From the NCBI GenBank assembly GCA_016712105.1, contig JADJRU010000004.1, positions 1 to 64,000 of the forward strand: a stretch of 64,000 bases of DNA, given 5' to 3'. Below, piece by piece: positions 8,854 through 17,362 of the stretch. The stretch's first letter is position 1; every line of letters begins with the position of its first letter. Both the position numbers and the translations under genes were made by a program. Source of the DNA: Ahniella sp. (lineage in GTDB: Bacteria; Pseudomonadota; Gammaproteobacteria; Xanthomonadales; Ahniellaceae). A model generated the notes under the pieces. It had not been told where the DNA came from and did no database searches. It worked only from the letters and a program-made list of their open reading frames with translations.

Positions 8854-10161
8854 GTGAGCTTTGCCGTTCGTCCAAGGATCATTTCATGCCATTTGTCGTT
8901 GCATCGCGAGCCTCTGCGCTCGCTTGCAGCGTTGCTGTCCACCGCTTTGTCGGTTGGAACTGCGCGCACTGAGTCCACCTTGCCTGCCGACTTGCCCTGC
9001 GCCGTGCGCGGTGCGTGGTCGGCGCATCCCGCTTTTGCGGCCACCGAAGCCATGCTGGCCGCAGCCAAGGCGCGTTCCGAAGCGGCGTCAAAGCCGTTGT
9101 ACAACCCGGAACTCGAGTTCGTCCACGACAGGGACGGCGATGAGCGCACTACAACCGCAGGCCTGTCGCTGACACTTGATTTGTCTGGCAAGCGCGCTGC
9201 GCGCGCGACGGTCGGAGCTGCTGATCTAGGCTTGGCCGAGGCCGAGGCCGCCCTTCGGCGCAGTGGTTTCGCCCAACAGTGGTTGCAGGCCACAGTCGGA
9301 CGCCGCGCTGCCGAAGCCCGCGTCGCGCTGGGTGAGCAGCGGTTGGCGCTGATGCAGCGTTTTGCCGATCTGGCCGAAAGGCAATTGCTGGCCGGAGACA
9401 TCGCGCCCTTGGAGCGAGACCTCGCGCTGCTGGCGCGCAACCAGGCCGAAGCCGAACAAGCCACGTTGGAGGGTGAACTGGCGGCCGCCGAAGAGGCCTT
9501 TCGGGCCGTGGGCGGGACGCCCACCGGCGCGCCTGCAGAAGGGCATTGCACTACCCCTTCGGTAACGCAGGACCCTCAGCGCTTCGATCCGTTCGCCACA
9601 CCTGAAGGCCGGGTGGCGCTCGCCAATGCCACCGCCGCCGAAAGCCGTGCGAGTCTCGCTGATCGCGAGCGTCGAGCGGACCCGACCGTCAGCGTGAACG
9701 CGGGTCGCCTCGGAGTTGGATCCGCGTCCGACAACGTACTCGGCGTGTCAATCAGTGTGCCGCTGCAATTCCGCAATCCCTACCGTGCCGAGGTAGTGGC
9801 GGCGCAGGCTGACGCCGACGCCGCACGGGCCGAGCAGAAACGAGTTGAACTGGAGCTGCGCGCTCGCGCCGAGAGAAGTCTGCGTACGTCCGAGGCGCTG
9901 GAGCGAGCCTGGTCGCGCTGGTCGCAAGGCCCGGGGCCACAACTCACCGATCGCGCCGATCTGCTGGAGCGCCTGTGGCGTGCTGGCGAACTCAGCACCG
10001 CCGACCTTCTGACCCAATTGAACCAATCTCTCGACACCGCGTTTGCCGGCGCCGACCTGCAAGCGCAGGCCTCGCGCGCCTATGTTGAAGCCCTTTATTC
10101 GACCGGCCGGCTCGATGCCTGGGTCGGCTTTGATCGTCCTATTGAGAAGTCCACGCCATGA
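8854..10161 (+). CDS. czcC: Outer-membrane efflux protein of divalent-cation RND system (CzcC-like)
   Basis: TolC-family duct subunit, about 435 aa as read from a GTG at 8854. It has two helical repeats rich in Ala-Glu-Arg (for example EQRLALMQRFADLAERQLLAGDIAPLERDLALLARNQAEAEQA in outline) and ends ATG-A overlapped with the adaptor gene. The start is uncertain: no ribosome site precedes the GTG, whereas AAGGATC followed by an ATG at 8886 looks ideal but is in another frame, and that frame closes after 28 codons. Either a non-ATG start near 8893 is used or there is an unresolved indel close to 8930. Confidence 0.8.
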   Translation: MSFAVRPRIISCHLSLHREPLRSLAALLSTALSVGTARTESTLPADLPCAVRGAWSAHPAFAATEAMLAAAKARSEAASKPLYNPELEFVHDRDGDERTTTAGLSLTLDLSGKRAARATVGAADLGLAEAEAALRRSGFAQQWLQATVGRRAAEARVALGEQRLALMQRFADLAERQLLAGDIAPLERDLALLARNQAEAEQATLEGELAAAEEAFRAVGGTPTGAPAEGHCTTPSVTQDPQRFDPFATPEGRVALANATAAESRASLADRERRADPTVSVNAGRLGVGSASDNVLGVSISVPLQFRNPYRAEVVAAQADADAARAEQKRVELELRARAERSLRTSEALERAWSRWSQGPGPQLTDRADLLERLWRAGELSTADLLTQLNQSLDTAFAGADLQAQASRAYVEALYSTGRLDAWVGFDRPIEKSTP

Positions 10162-11351
10162 ACCCCATCACCCGATACTCCGCACTGGGGCTATTTGCCC
10201 TGCTGGTCCTGAGTGCCTGCGCAGACGAAAGCGATACCCAAAAGAAATCCACCGGCACCCCTGCCGCCGCCAAATCGGAATCGCAGGCTGACGAGCATGC
10301 CGATGACGTCGAACATGGCAGTGACGAACATGGAGACGAACACGACGAGGAAGAGGCCGAAGCGCCGCGGTGGGATGCCGCCAAGCTGGCCGAAGCCGGC
10401 ATCCGCGTCGAAGCCGTGAAGCGCCAATCAGTGGGTGAATCTCTACGCGCCCCAGGCGAAGTGGTGGACAACGCCTACGGCACCAGTTTGATCACGCCGC
10501 GCGTCGAGGCACTGGTGGTGAAACGCCATGCAAAGCTCGGCGAGGAAGTTACTGCAGGTGCGCCGCTGGTCACCCTGTCCAGTGTAGAGGTTGCCAGCGC
10601 CCAGGCGGCGCTGCGCCTTGCTGAGCAGGAGTGGACGCGGGTTGAGTCGCTCGGACGCGAGGCCGTTTCCGGTCGCCGCTACAGCGAGGCGCAAATTGCC
10701 GTCGAGCAGGCGCGGGCCACCGCCAAGGCCTACGGCCTGTCGGCTCAACAGCGGGCTGCCGCGGACGGGGAGTTCACCCTCACCGCGCCGCATGCAGGAC
10801 GCCTGACCCAAGACAACTTCGTGATCGGCGAGCGCATCGAACCCGGTCAGGCCTTGTTCCGTCTGGTGGATGAGTCGGTGGTTTGGGTCGACGCCAAGTT
10901 GCCCGCCGAGCAAGCCCACCGGATCGCCGTCGGGACGACGGCTGAGGTGGTCCTGGGCGAGGTGCGCTTGACCGGCACCGTGGTCCAGCGCGCCCACCAC
11001 ACTTCGGAAGCCACCCGCAATGCCAAGGTGCGTCTCGAAGTACCCAATGAGGCTGACCGCTTGCACAGCGGTGACTTCGTCGAGGTCTATCTGCAGGCAG
11101 GTGACGCTGGTCCGGCGACCTTGGTGCTGCCGACTGCGGCTCTGGTCCAACTTGAAGGTGACACCGTGGCGTTCCGTCAGGACGACGAGGATCGACTGAC
11201 CGCGGTACCGGTGCGCACTGGCGCTGTGATCGGCGATCGCACCGTGATCCTGGAAGGCCTCAGCGAAGGCGAACGGGTTGTGGTCGAGGGCGCATTTGTG
11301 CTCAAGGCACAGCAACTGAAATCACAGTTGGGAGAAGGTCATGCGCATTGA
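10158..11351 (+). CDS. czcB: Periplasmic adaptor of divalent-cation RND system (CzcB-like), lipoprotein
   Basis: Membrane-fusion protein of 397 aa. The N-terminus (MNPITRYSALGLFALLVLSAC) has a lipobox LSAC, so it is likely an inner-membrane-anchored lipoprotein. Residues about 40-75 are a His/Asp/Glu-rich tract (DEHADDVEHGSDEHGDEHDEEE in two adjoining parts) that is a plausible zinc or cobalt ligand array and is typical of CzcB-type adaptors. The rest has the lipoyl-like, hairpin and barrel modules. It overlaps czcC by 4 bases and is 30 bp before the pump gene. Confidence 0.88.
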   Translation: MNPITRYSALGLFALLVLSACADESDTQKKSTGTPAAAKSESQADEHADDVEHGSDEHGDEHDEEEAEAPRWDAAKLAEAGIRVEAVKRQSVGESLRAPGEVVDNAYGTSLITPRVEALVVKRHAKLGEEVTAGAPLVTLSSVEVASAQAALRLAEQEWTRVESLGREAVSGRRYSEAQIAVEQARATAKAYGLSAQQRAAADGEFTLTAPHAGRLTQDNFVIGERIEPGQALFRLVDESVVWVDAKLPAEQAHRIAVGTTAEVVLGEVRLTGTVVQRAHHTSEATRNAKVRLEVPNEADRLHSGDFVEVYLQAGDAGPATLVLPTAALVQLEGDTVAFRQDDEDRLTAVPVRTGAVIGDRTVILEGLSEGERVVVEGAFVLKAQQLKSQLGEGHAH

Positions 11352-11381
11352 CCTGACGTCCGCCCACCGCGGAGACACCTC

Positions 11382-14300
11382 ATGCTGAACCGTCTTGTAG
11401 AGCTGTCATTGCGTTACAAATTCCTGGTGCTGATCGTATTCGGCGTGGTCGCCTTCCTCGGTGCGCGCGCCGTGCGCGATGTGCCGATCGATGCCTTTCC
11501 CGACGTGACGCCGGCCCAAGTCAACATCTACACCGAGTCGCCGGGACTCGCTGCTGAGGATGTCGAGCAGCTACTCACCTTTCCAGTGGAATCGGCGATG
11601 GCCGGCTTGCCCAAGGTGCAGGAGATCCGCTCGGTCAGCCTGTTCGGGTTGTCCTATGTTGCGGTCTATTTCGAAGACGACATGGACATCTACTTCGCAC
11701 GCCAGCTGGTCAATGAGCGGCTGCAGGAGGTCGGCGACCGGCTGCCGGAAGGCTACGGCAAACCCAGTATGGGCCCGAACGCTTCCGGGCTTGGCCAGGT
11801 GTTCTGGTACACCGTCGAACGCGCGCCCGGCGTGACCGCCGAGCAGATCAGCGACATGGACTTGCGTACTTGGCAGGACTGGACCCTGCGACTGATCCTG
11901 CGCACGGCGCCGGGCGTGGACGACATCACCTCCTGGGGTGGCGGCGAGCGCGAGTTCCAGGTGCATATCGATCCGCAGCGCCTGTACGCCCGCGATCTCG
12001 GGTTCAGCGACGTGATCGATGCGATCGCGGCCAACAACGGCCAGGTCGGCGGCAATGTGCTGGATGTGGGTCGCGAGCAGTACTTGGTGCGCGGCCTCGG
12101 ACTGCTCAAGTCGGCGGAGGACGTTGGCGCCATTGTGCTCAAGGCTGATGACGGCGTGCCGGTCTATGTGCGCGATGTCGCCGAGGTGCGCCAAGCCGCG
12201 GCACCACGCTTTGGCGCGGTCACCCGCGATGGCGAGGAAGTCGTGCTCGGCATGGCCCTGGCGCGTATCGGCGAGAACGCCAAGGATGTGGTCGAGGCAG
12301 TGAAGACCAAGCTCGCAGCGGTGGAGAACGCCTTGCCGGACGGCATGGTGGTCAAGTCGATCTACGAACGCACCGACCTCGTGAACAAAGCGGTAGGCAC
12401 AGCAACCCGCGCACTGATTGAGGGCTCGCTGTTGGTCGCTCTGGTCCTGTTCCTCTTTCTCGGTGAACTGCGCTCGGCGCTGGTCGTGATCGTCACCTTG
12501 CCGCTGGCGATGCTGATCGCCTTCATCGGCATGGGCCAGTTCGGGCTGTCGGCCAATTTGATGTCGCTGGCAGGTTTGGCGATCGGTATCGGCATGATGG
12601 TCGACGGCGCCGTGGTGATGGTCGAGAACGCCTACCGCATCATGGCCGAGCGGCGCGCCCAGGGCGAGAAGGTTGACCGCACCGCCGCCGTGCTCGCTGC
12701 AGCCCACGAAGTCGCCAATCCGATTTCCTTCGCGATCATGATCATCATCGTGGTGTTCCTGCCACTGTTCTCGCTCGAAGGCCTGGAAGGAAAGCTGTTC
12801 AAACCGATGGCGTTCAACATCGCGTTTGCGATGGCCGGTTCGCTGATCCTCAGCCTGACGCTGATCCCGGTGCTGGCGGCGATGCTCCTGAAGCCCGGAG
12901 AGGAAAAGGACACGCGCATGATGGCGTTCATCAAAGCGCGTTATCGGCCGTTGCTGAATGCAGCACTGGCCCACAAGCGCATCGTGGTCGGCGCTGCCAG
13001 CGCCGCGCTGGTATTCAGTCTGGCGCTGTTCCCGCTGCTCGGCAAAGAGTTCATGCCGCAACTTCAGGAAGGCTCGATCATGTGGCGGGTGACCGGCATT
13101 CCCTCGTCTTCGCTCGACGAGTCGATCCGTACGAGCAAGACCATCGCCGATGCGTTCAAGAAATTCCCTGAAGTGGAGACCACGTTGGCGATGATCGGCC
13201 GGGCCGAGAAAGGCGAAACCGCCGATGTGAATTACATGGAGATCTACACCGCCCTGCATCCGGAGGAGGACTGGACTACCGGCCGCAGTCTCAAGGATCT
13301 CGAAGAAGCCATGGAGGAGACACTGGAGCAGGCAGTACCCAATGTAGTCCCCGGCTACACCCAGCCGATCCAGATGCGCGTCGAGGAGCTGATTTCCGGC
13401 GTGCGCGCTACCTTGGCGCTGAAACTCTACGGCGAGGATCTGGTCGAACTCGATCGCCTCAGCGCGCAGATCAAGACCGTGCTCGCCGGTGTGCCGGGCG
13501 TGGCCGACTTGTCGTTGGAGGCCAACGTCGGCAAGCCGCAGATCCGCATCGAGGTCGATCGCGGTGAGCTGGCGCGGCACGGCATGAACGCAGAAGAAGT
13601 ACTGACCATCGTCCGCAACGGTCTGGGCGGTGAACCGGTGAGAGTGCTGCTCGACGGCGTGAAACGCTTCGACATTGCAGTGCGACTGGCCGAGGTGACC
13701 CGCGATTCGGTCGAAGCGTTGCGGCGGATCCCGCTGAAAGCGGCGTCCGGCGCCTTGGTGCCGCTCGGCGAAGTAGCCGAAGTCAGCGTCGCCGAAGGTT
13801 ATTCCTTTGTACGGCGGGAACAACTGCAACGTTACGCGGTGATCCAGATGGACGTGCGCGGTCGCGATGTAGACAGTTTCGTGCAAGCCGCGAGCGCAGC
13901 CGTCGAAGCTCAGGTCGACCTGCCGCCCGGCTACTGGATCGAATGGGGTGGGGCCTTCGAGAACCAGCAACGCGCCCTGGCCAAGCTGAGCCTGATCGTG
14001 CCGATCACGATTTTCTTCATCTTCGTGCTGCTCTACACCGCATTCAACTCGATCAAGTTTGCGGCGCTGATCCTGGCCAACGTACCGTTCGCCACCATCG
14101 GCGGCCTGCTAGCCCTGTTCATCACCGGGCAATACCTCTCTGTACCCTCGGCGATTGGCTTCATCGCCGTGTTCGGTGTGGCCATGCTCAACGGCATCGT
14201 GCTGGTGAGCTTTCTCAACGAACAGCGTGAGAAAGGCCTTTCGGTCCGCGAGGCCGTGCTTCAAGGCACCGCGCTGCGCCTGCGTCCGGTGTTGATGACC

Positions 14301-14492
14301 GCCAGCGTGGCGATCCTCGGTCTGGTGCCGATGCTGCTCTCCAGCGGAGTCGGCGCCGAGACCCAGCGGCCGCTTGCCACCGTGGTGGTCGGCGGACTGC
14401 TGAGCTCGACCTTGCTCACCTTGATCCTGCTGCCTGTGCTCTACGAGTGGCTGGAAACCCGTGCCGAACGCCGCGCCCAGGAGGCTGCATGA
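11382..14492 (+). CDS. czcA: Divalent-cation RND inner-membrane efflux pump (CzcA-like)
   Basis: Heavy-metal RND pump of 1036 aa with 12 expected TM helices. The TM4 motif IGIGMMVDGAVVMVENAYR has the Asp needed for proton coupling and the form characteristic of Zn/Co/Cd or Ni exporters, in contrast to the copper-type motif of the other pump. It would complete a tripartite exporter with the czcC- and czcB-like products. The stop overlaps the next ATG (GCATGA), tying it to the PII-like gene. A long open frame on the opposite strand (11571-13970) is a codon-bias shadow. Confidence 0.9.
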   Translation: MLNRLVELSLRYKFLVLIVFGVVAFLGARAVRDVPIDAFPDVTPAQVNIYTESPGLAAEDVEQLLTFPVESAMAGLPKVQEIRSVSLFGLSYVAVYFEDDMDIYFARQLVNERLQEVGDRLPEGYGKPSMGPNASGLGQVFWYTVERAPGVTAEQISDMDLRTWQDWTLRLILRTAPGVDDITSWGGGEREFQVHIDPQRLYARDLGFSDVIDAIAANNGQVGGNVLDVGREQYLVRGLGLLKSAEDVGAIVLKADDGVPVYVRDVAEVRQAAAPRFGAVTRDGEEVVLGMALARIGENAKDVVEAVKTKLAAVENALPDGMVVKSIYERTDLVNKAVGTATRALIEGSLLVALVLFLFLGELRSALVVIVTLPLAMLIAFIGMGQFGLSANLMSLAGLAIGIGMMVDGAVVMVENAYRIMAERRAQGEKVDRTAAVLAAAHEVANPISFAIMIIIVVFLPLFSLEGLEGKLFKPMAFNIAFAMAGSLILSLTLIPVLAAMLLKPGEEKDTRMMAFIKARYRPLLNAALAHKRIVVGAASAALVFSLALFPLLGKEFMPQLQEGSIMWRVTGIPSSSLDESIRTSKTIADAFKKFPEVETTLAMIGRAEKGETADVNYMEIYTALHPEEDWTTGRSLKDLEEAMEETLEQAVPNVVPGYTQPIQMRVEELISGVRATLALKLYGEDLVELDRLSAQIKTVLAGVPGVADLSLEANVGKPQIRIEVDRGELARHGMNAEEVLTIVRNGLGGEPVRVLLDGVKRFDIAVRLAEVTRDSVEALRRIPLKAASGALVPLGEVAEVSVAEGYSFVRREQLQRYAVIQMDVRGRDVDSFVQAASAAVEAQVDLPPGYWIEWGGAFENQQRALAKLSLIVPITIFFIFVLLYTAFNSIKFAALILANVPFATIGGLLALFITGQYLSVPSAIGFIAVFGVAMLNGIVLVSFLNEQREKGLSVREAVLQGTALRLRPVLMTASVAILGLVPMLLSSGVGAETQRPLATVVVGGLLSSTLLTLILLPVLYEWLETRAERRAQEAA

Positions 14493-14812
14493 AACGCATT
14501 ACCGCATTGCTGCACGCGCATCGCCTGAGCGACATCGTGCATGCCCTCGAAGCCGTCGGTCAGCGCCGCCTGAGCATTACCCACGCGCACGGGCTGCTCA
14601 GTGCCTCCAACCAACGGGAACAGGAGTTCTCGGTGGAACTCGGCGAGCGTATGACTCAGGAGATTCAACTCGATGTGTTTTGCGAAGACGTCGACGCCGC
14701 TTCGGTCATCGCCTTGCTCAAACGCCATGGCCGCACCGGGCAGCACGTGGCGGGCTGGATCTTCGTCGCTGATCTCACCGCGGCGCTACCGATCGACGGG
14801 GGAACGGAATGA
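14489..14812 (+). CDS. Divergent PII-like protein linked to RND metal efflux (PII-NG type)
   Basis: A 107-aa protein whose beta-alpha-beta layout follows PII: KRITALLHAHRLSDIVHALE matches the first PII motif (K-x-I-T/V-A-I-I-K-P-F-K-L-D-x-V), and TGQHVAGWIFVADLTAALPI matches the C-terminal GKIFVYDLERVMRI segment. The T-loop region (residues about 36-58) is divergent and lacks the uridylylated Tyr51 context present in the canonical GlnK encoded at 26034-26372. A PII subgroup encoded next to CusA/CzcA-type pumps has been described (PII-NG); position and sequence fit that group. It overlaps czcA by 4 bases and is overlapped by the ynfA-like gene, so its stoichiometry is set by translational coupling. 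Ligand and partner are unknown; regulation of the efflux pump is an inference. Confidence 0.75.
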   Translation: MKRITALLHAHRLSDIVHALEAVGQRRLSITHAHGLLSASNQREQEFSVELGERMTQEIQLDVFCEDVDAASVIALLKRHGRTGQHVAGWIFVADLTAALPIDGGTE

Positions 14813-15153
14813 CGGCCATCTCGGCGCTTGGCCTGTTCGCGCTCACCGCCGTCGCCGAGATCGTCGGATGTTGGCTGATCCTGCAGGCGGTCAGTGCCGG
14901 CAAGCCCTGGTGGTACTGGCTGCCCGGTACCTGCAGCCTGTTGCTGTTCGCTTGGCTGCTGAGCTTTCATCCGGTGGCGTCGGGCCGGGTCTATGCGGCC
15001 TACGGCGGGATCTACGTGCTAACCGCACTGGTCTGGCTCCGCGTCGTCGACGGCATTCGACCGGTGCTTGCGGACTACTTTGGTGCCGGGCTGATCCTGC
15101 TCGGTGCTCTGATCATCGTCGCGCACCATTGGCCGCGAAAAGAGGCGCCTTGA
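14809..15153 (+). CDS. YnfA/UPF0060 family four-helix membrane protein
   Basis: A 114-aa hydrophobic protein with four predicted TM helices and the family hallmarks (ALTAVAEIVGCWLI near the start, GRVYAAYGGIYV in the third helix, WLRVVDGIRP, and LGALIIV in the last helix). YnfA proteins are small-multidrug-resistance-like, and members occur in metal and tellurium resistance clusters. It overlaps the PII-like gene by 4 bases and is 1 base before the P-type ATPase gene, so it is part of the same transcript. A role in metal export is suggested only by context. Confidence 0.82.
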   Translation: MTAISALGLFALTAVAEIVGCWLILQAVSAGKPWWYWLPGTCSLLLFAWLLSFHPVASGRVYAAYGGIYVLTALVWLRVVDGIRPVLADYFGAGLILLGALIIVAHHWPRKEAP

Positions 15154-15154
15154 A

Positions 15155-17326
15155 ATGACAGACCAGCATGACGACGCCTGCAGCTCGCAGGCCTGCCAAC
15201 CGCCCACCGTGGAATCAGCCGCGACCAATGGCATCGCGTTCCGTATCGCCAATATGGACTGCCCGAGCGAAGAGGCCGAGATCCGGCGTGCGATCGGCAC
15301 GCTCGATGGCGTCCGCGGCTTGCGCTTCGATTTCTCGGCACGCGTGCTGCGTATCGACGCGGAGCCGCTCGCGCTGCAGGCAGCGCTGGGGGCCATCCGC
15401 AAGGCAGGCTTTGATCCGCAGCCGGTGGCCGACGCCGTGAGCGCCGCAGGCCGCGATGCCTTCGCTGAGGGCGTGCCACGCTTGCTGATCGGGTTGTTGG
15501 TCGCTCTGGCCGCCGAAGCCGCACATTACTTCGGCGGTGGTACGCCACTCGGCACTGGGTTTGGGATGGGACTCTCCCTGGTCGCGATTGTCCTGGCTGG
15601 CGCGTCTACCTACCGCAAGGGTCTGGCAGCCTTGTTCGGCCTGCGCCTGAACATGAACGCGCTGATGTCGGTGGCAGTCACTGGCGCGTTCCTGATCGGC
15701 GAATGGCCCGAGGCGGCGATGGTGATGGTCTTGTACGCCCTCGCTGAAGCGATCGAGGCGCGTGCTCTCGACCGCGCCCGTAACGCCATCAAGAGCCTGA
15801 TGGCGATGACGCCCGACCGTACCGAACTGCAGTTGGCCGAGGGAGGCTGGCAAACCGTACCCGTGGCCGACGTGGCGGTTGGCGCGCGCGTTCGGGTGCG
15901 GCCGGGCGAGCGGATTCCGCTCGATGGGCTGATTCGTGTCGGGCAAAGCGCGATCAATCAGGCGCCGGTGACCGGTGAGAGCGTCCCGGTCGACAAGGCT
16001 GTGGGCGACCCGGTATTCGCCGCCACCATCAACCTCACTGGCATGCTCGAACTGGAGGTCACGGCCGGGGCGAAGGACACCACCCTGGCGCGCATCATCC
16101 GCGCTGTTGAGGAGGCTCAGTCCACGCGGGCACCGACCCAGCAGTTCGTCGACCGCTTCGCCGCGGTGTATACGCCTGCCGTGTTTGCCGTGGCGCTGCT
16201 GGTTGCCTTGGCCTGTCCGCTGCTGCTCGACTGGAAATGGACGGATGCCATTTACCGCGCCCTGGTGCTGCTGGTCATCGCCTGTCCCTGCGCCTTGGTG
16301 ATCGCAACACCCGTCACTTTGGTCAGCGGCCTGGCCGCAGCCGCCCGACGCGGCATCGTGATCAAGGGTGGCGTCTATCTAGAGCAGGCAAGAAAACTAC
16401 GCGTGGTCGCGCTAGACAAAACCGGCACCTTGACCGAGGGCCGGCCGCGACTGGTCGCGCACCACGTGGTCAACGGTGACACTTCGCAGGTGTTGGGCTG
16501 GACCGCCGCCCTATCTGCGCAGTCCGACCATCCGGTCGCGCAGGCCATTGCCCAGGGCTTGCCGCCCGTCGCCGGCAACATCGAGGACTTCACCGCGCTA
16601 CCCGGCCGCGGCGTGCGCGGTCGTGTTGACGGCCAGGACCTGTGGCTCGGAAACCACCGGCTGATCGAGGAACGAGGCGTGTGCTCGCCGGCGACTGAGA
16701 CGATGCTCGCCGAGCATGAAGCGCAAGGGCGTACCACGACGCTGCTGGCGTCGGCCACCGACGTGCTGGCGATCTTCGCGGTCGCCGACACGATCAAGGA
16801 CAGCTCACGCGCCGCGATCGAACAACTGCATCGACTCGGCGTGCGCTCGGTCATGCTCACCGGTGACAACAAGCTCACGGCCCGCACCATCGCCAATCAA
16901 GCCGGTATCGACGATGCGCGCGGCGATCTGCTGCCCGAAGACAAGCTGGGCATTATCACCGAGCTGCAAGCCGCGCATGGCCCCACTGCGATGACCGGCG
17001 ACGGCATCAACGATGCGCCCGCACTGGCCCGCGCCGACATCGGCTTCGCCATGGGCGGCACCGGTACCGACACAGCTCTGGAAGCGGCCGACATCGTGGT
17101 GATGAACGACGACCTGCGCCGCATCCCGGAAACCATCTGGCTCTCGCAACAGACCCATCGGCTGCTGTGGCAAAACATCGCCTTCGCGCTCGGTGTGAAA
17201 GTGGTATTCCTGCTGCTTGCTCTGTTCGGCGAGGCCAGCATGTGGATGGCGGTGTTTGCCGACATGGGGGCCAGCCTGATCGTGGTGTTCAACGGAATGC
17301 GGATTCTTCGGTTCAACCCGGCGTGA
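15155..17326 (+). CDS. cadA: P1B-type Zn/Cd/Pb-translocating ATPase (CadA/ZntA-like)
   Basis: ATP-driven heavy-metal exporter of 723 aa. The N-terminal tail (HDDACSSQACQ) and one HMA-like domain with MDCPSEE at about residues 27-33 provide soluble metal ligands. The membrane core has the TM6 CPC motif (ACPCALVIATPVTL), the phosphorylation site DKTGTLTEG, the nucleotide-domain HP motif (QSDHPVAQAIA), the hinge TGDGINDAPALA, and an Asp in the last helix (FADMGASLIVVFNGMRIL) as in ZntA. These features fit the divalent Zn/Cd/Pb class. It is the last gene of the plus-strand cargo operon and would feed the periplasm, from which the czc-type pump exports. Confidence 0.9.
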   Translation: MTDQHDDACSSQACQPPTVESAATNGIAFRIANMDCPSEEAEIRRAIGTLDGVRGLRFDFSARVLRIDAEPLALQAALGAIRKAGFDPQPVADAVSAAGRDAFAEGVPRLLIGLLVALAAEAAHYFGGGTPLGTGFGMGLSLVAIVLAGASTYRKGLAALFGLRLNMNALMSVAVTGAFLIGEWPEAAMVMVLYALAEAIEARALDRARNAIKSLMAMTPDRTELQLAEGGWQTVPVADVAVGARVRVRPGERIPLDGLIRVGQSAINQAPVTGESVPVDKAVGDPVFAATINLTGMLELEVTAGAKDTTLARIIRAVEEAQSTRAPTQQFVDRFAAVYTPAVFAVALLVALACPLLLDWKWTDAIYRALVLLVIACPCALVIATPVTLVSGLAAAARRGIVIKGGVYLEQARKLRVVALDKTGTLTEGRPRLVAHHVVNGDTSQVLGWTAALSAQSDHPVAQAIAQGLPPVAGNIEDFTALPGRGVRGRVDGQDLWLGNHRLIEERGVCSPATETMLAEHEAQGRTTTLLASATDVLAIFAVADTIKDSSRAAIEQLHRLGVRSVMLTGDNKLTARTIANQAGIDDARGDLLPEDKLGIITELQAAHGPTAMTGDGINDAPALARADIGFAMGGTGTDTALEAADIVVMNDDLRRIPETIWLSQQTHRLLWQNIAFALGVKVVFLLLALFGEASMWMAVFADMGASLIVVFNGMRILRFNPA

Positions 17327-17362
17327 GCGATGTACATGACCGTGCCGACGCCGCGATGCCCA

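Noticed and set aside
11571..13970. A 799-codon open frame on the minus strand opposite czcA
   Set aside because: It is fully antisense to a conserved RND pump and its translation is His/Gln/Asp-rich low-complexity text with no domain; it results from codon bias at high GC.
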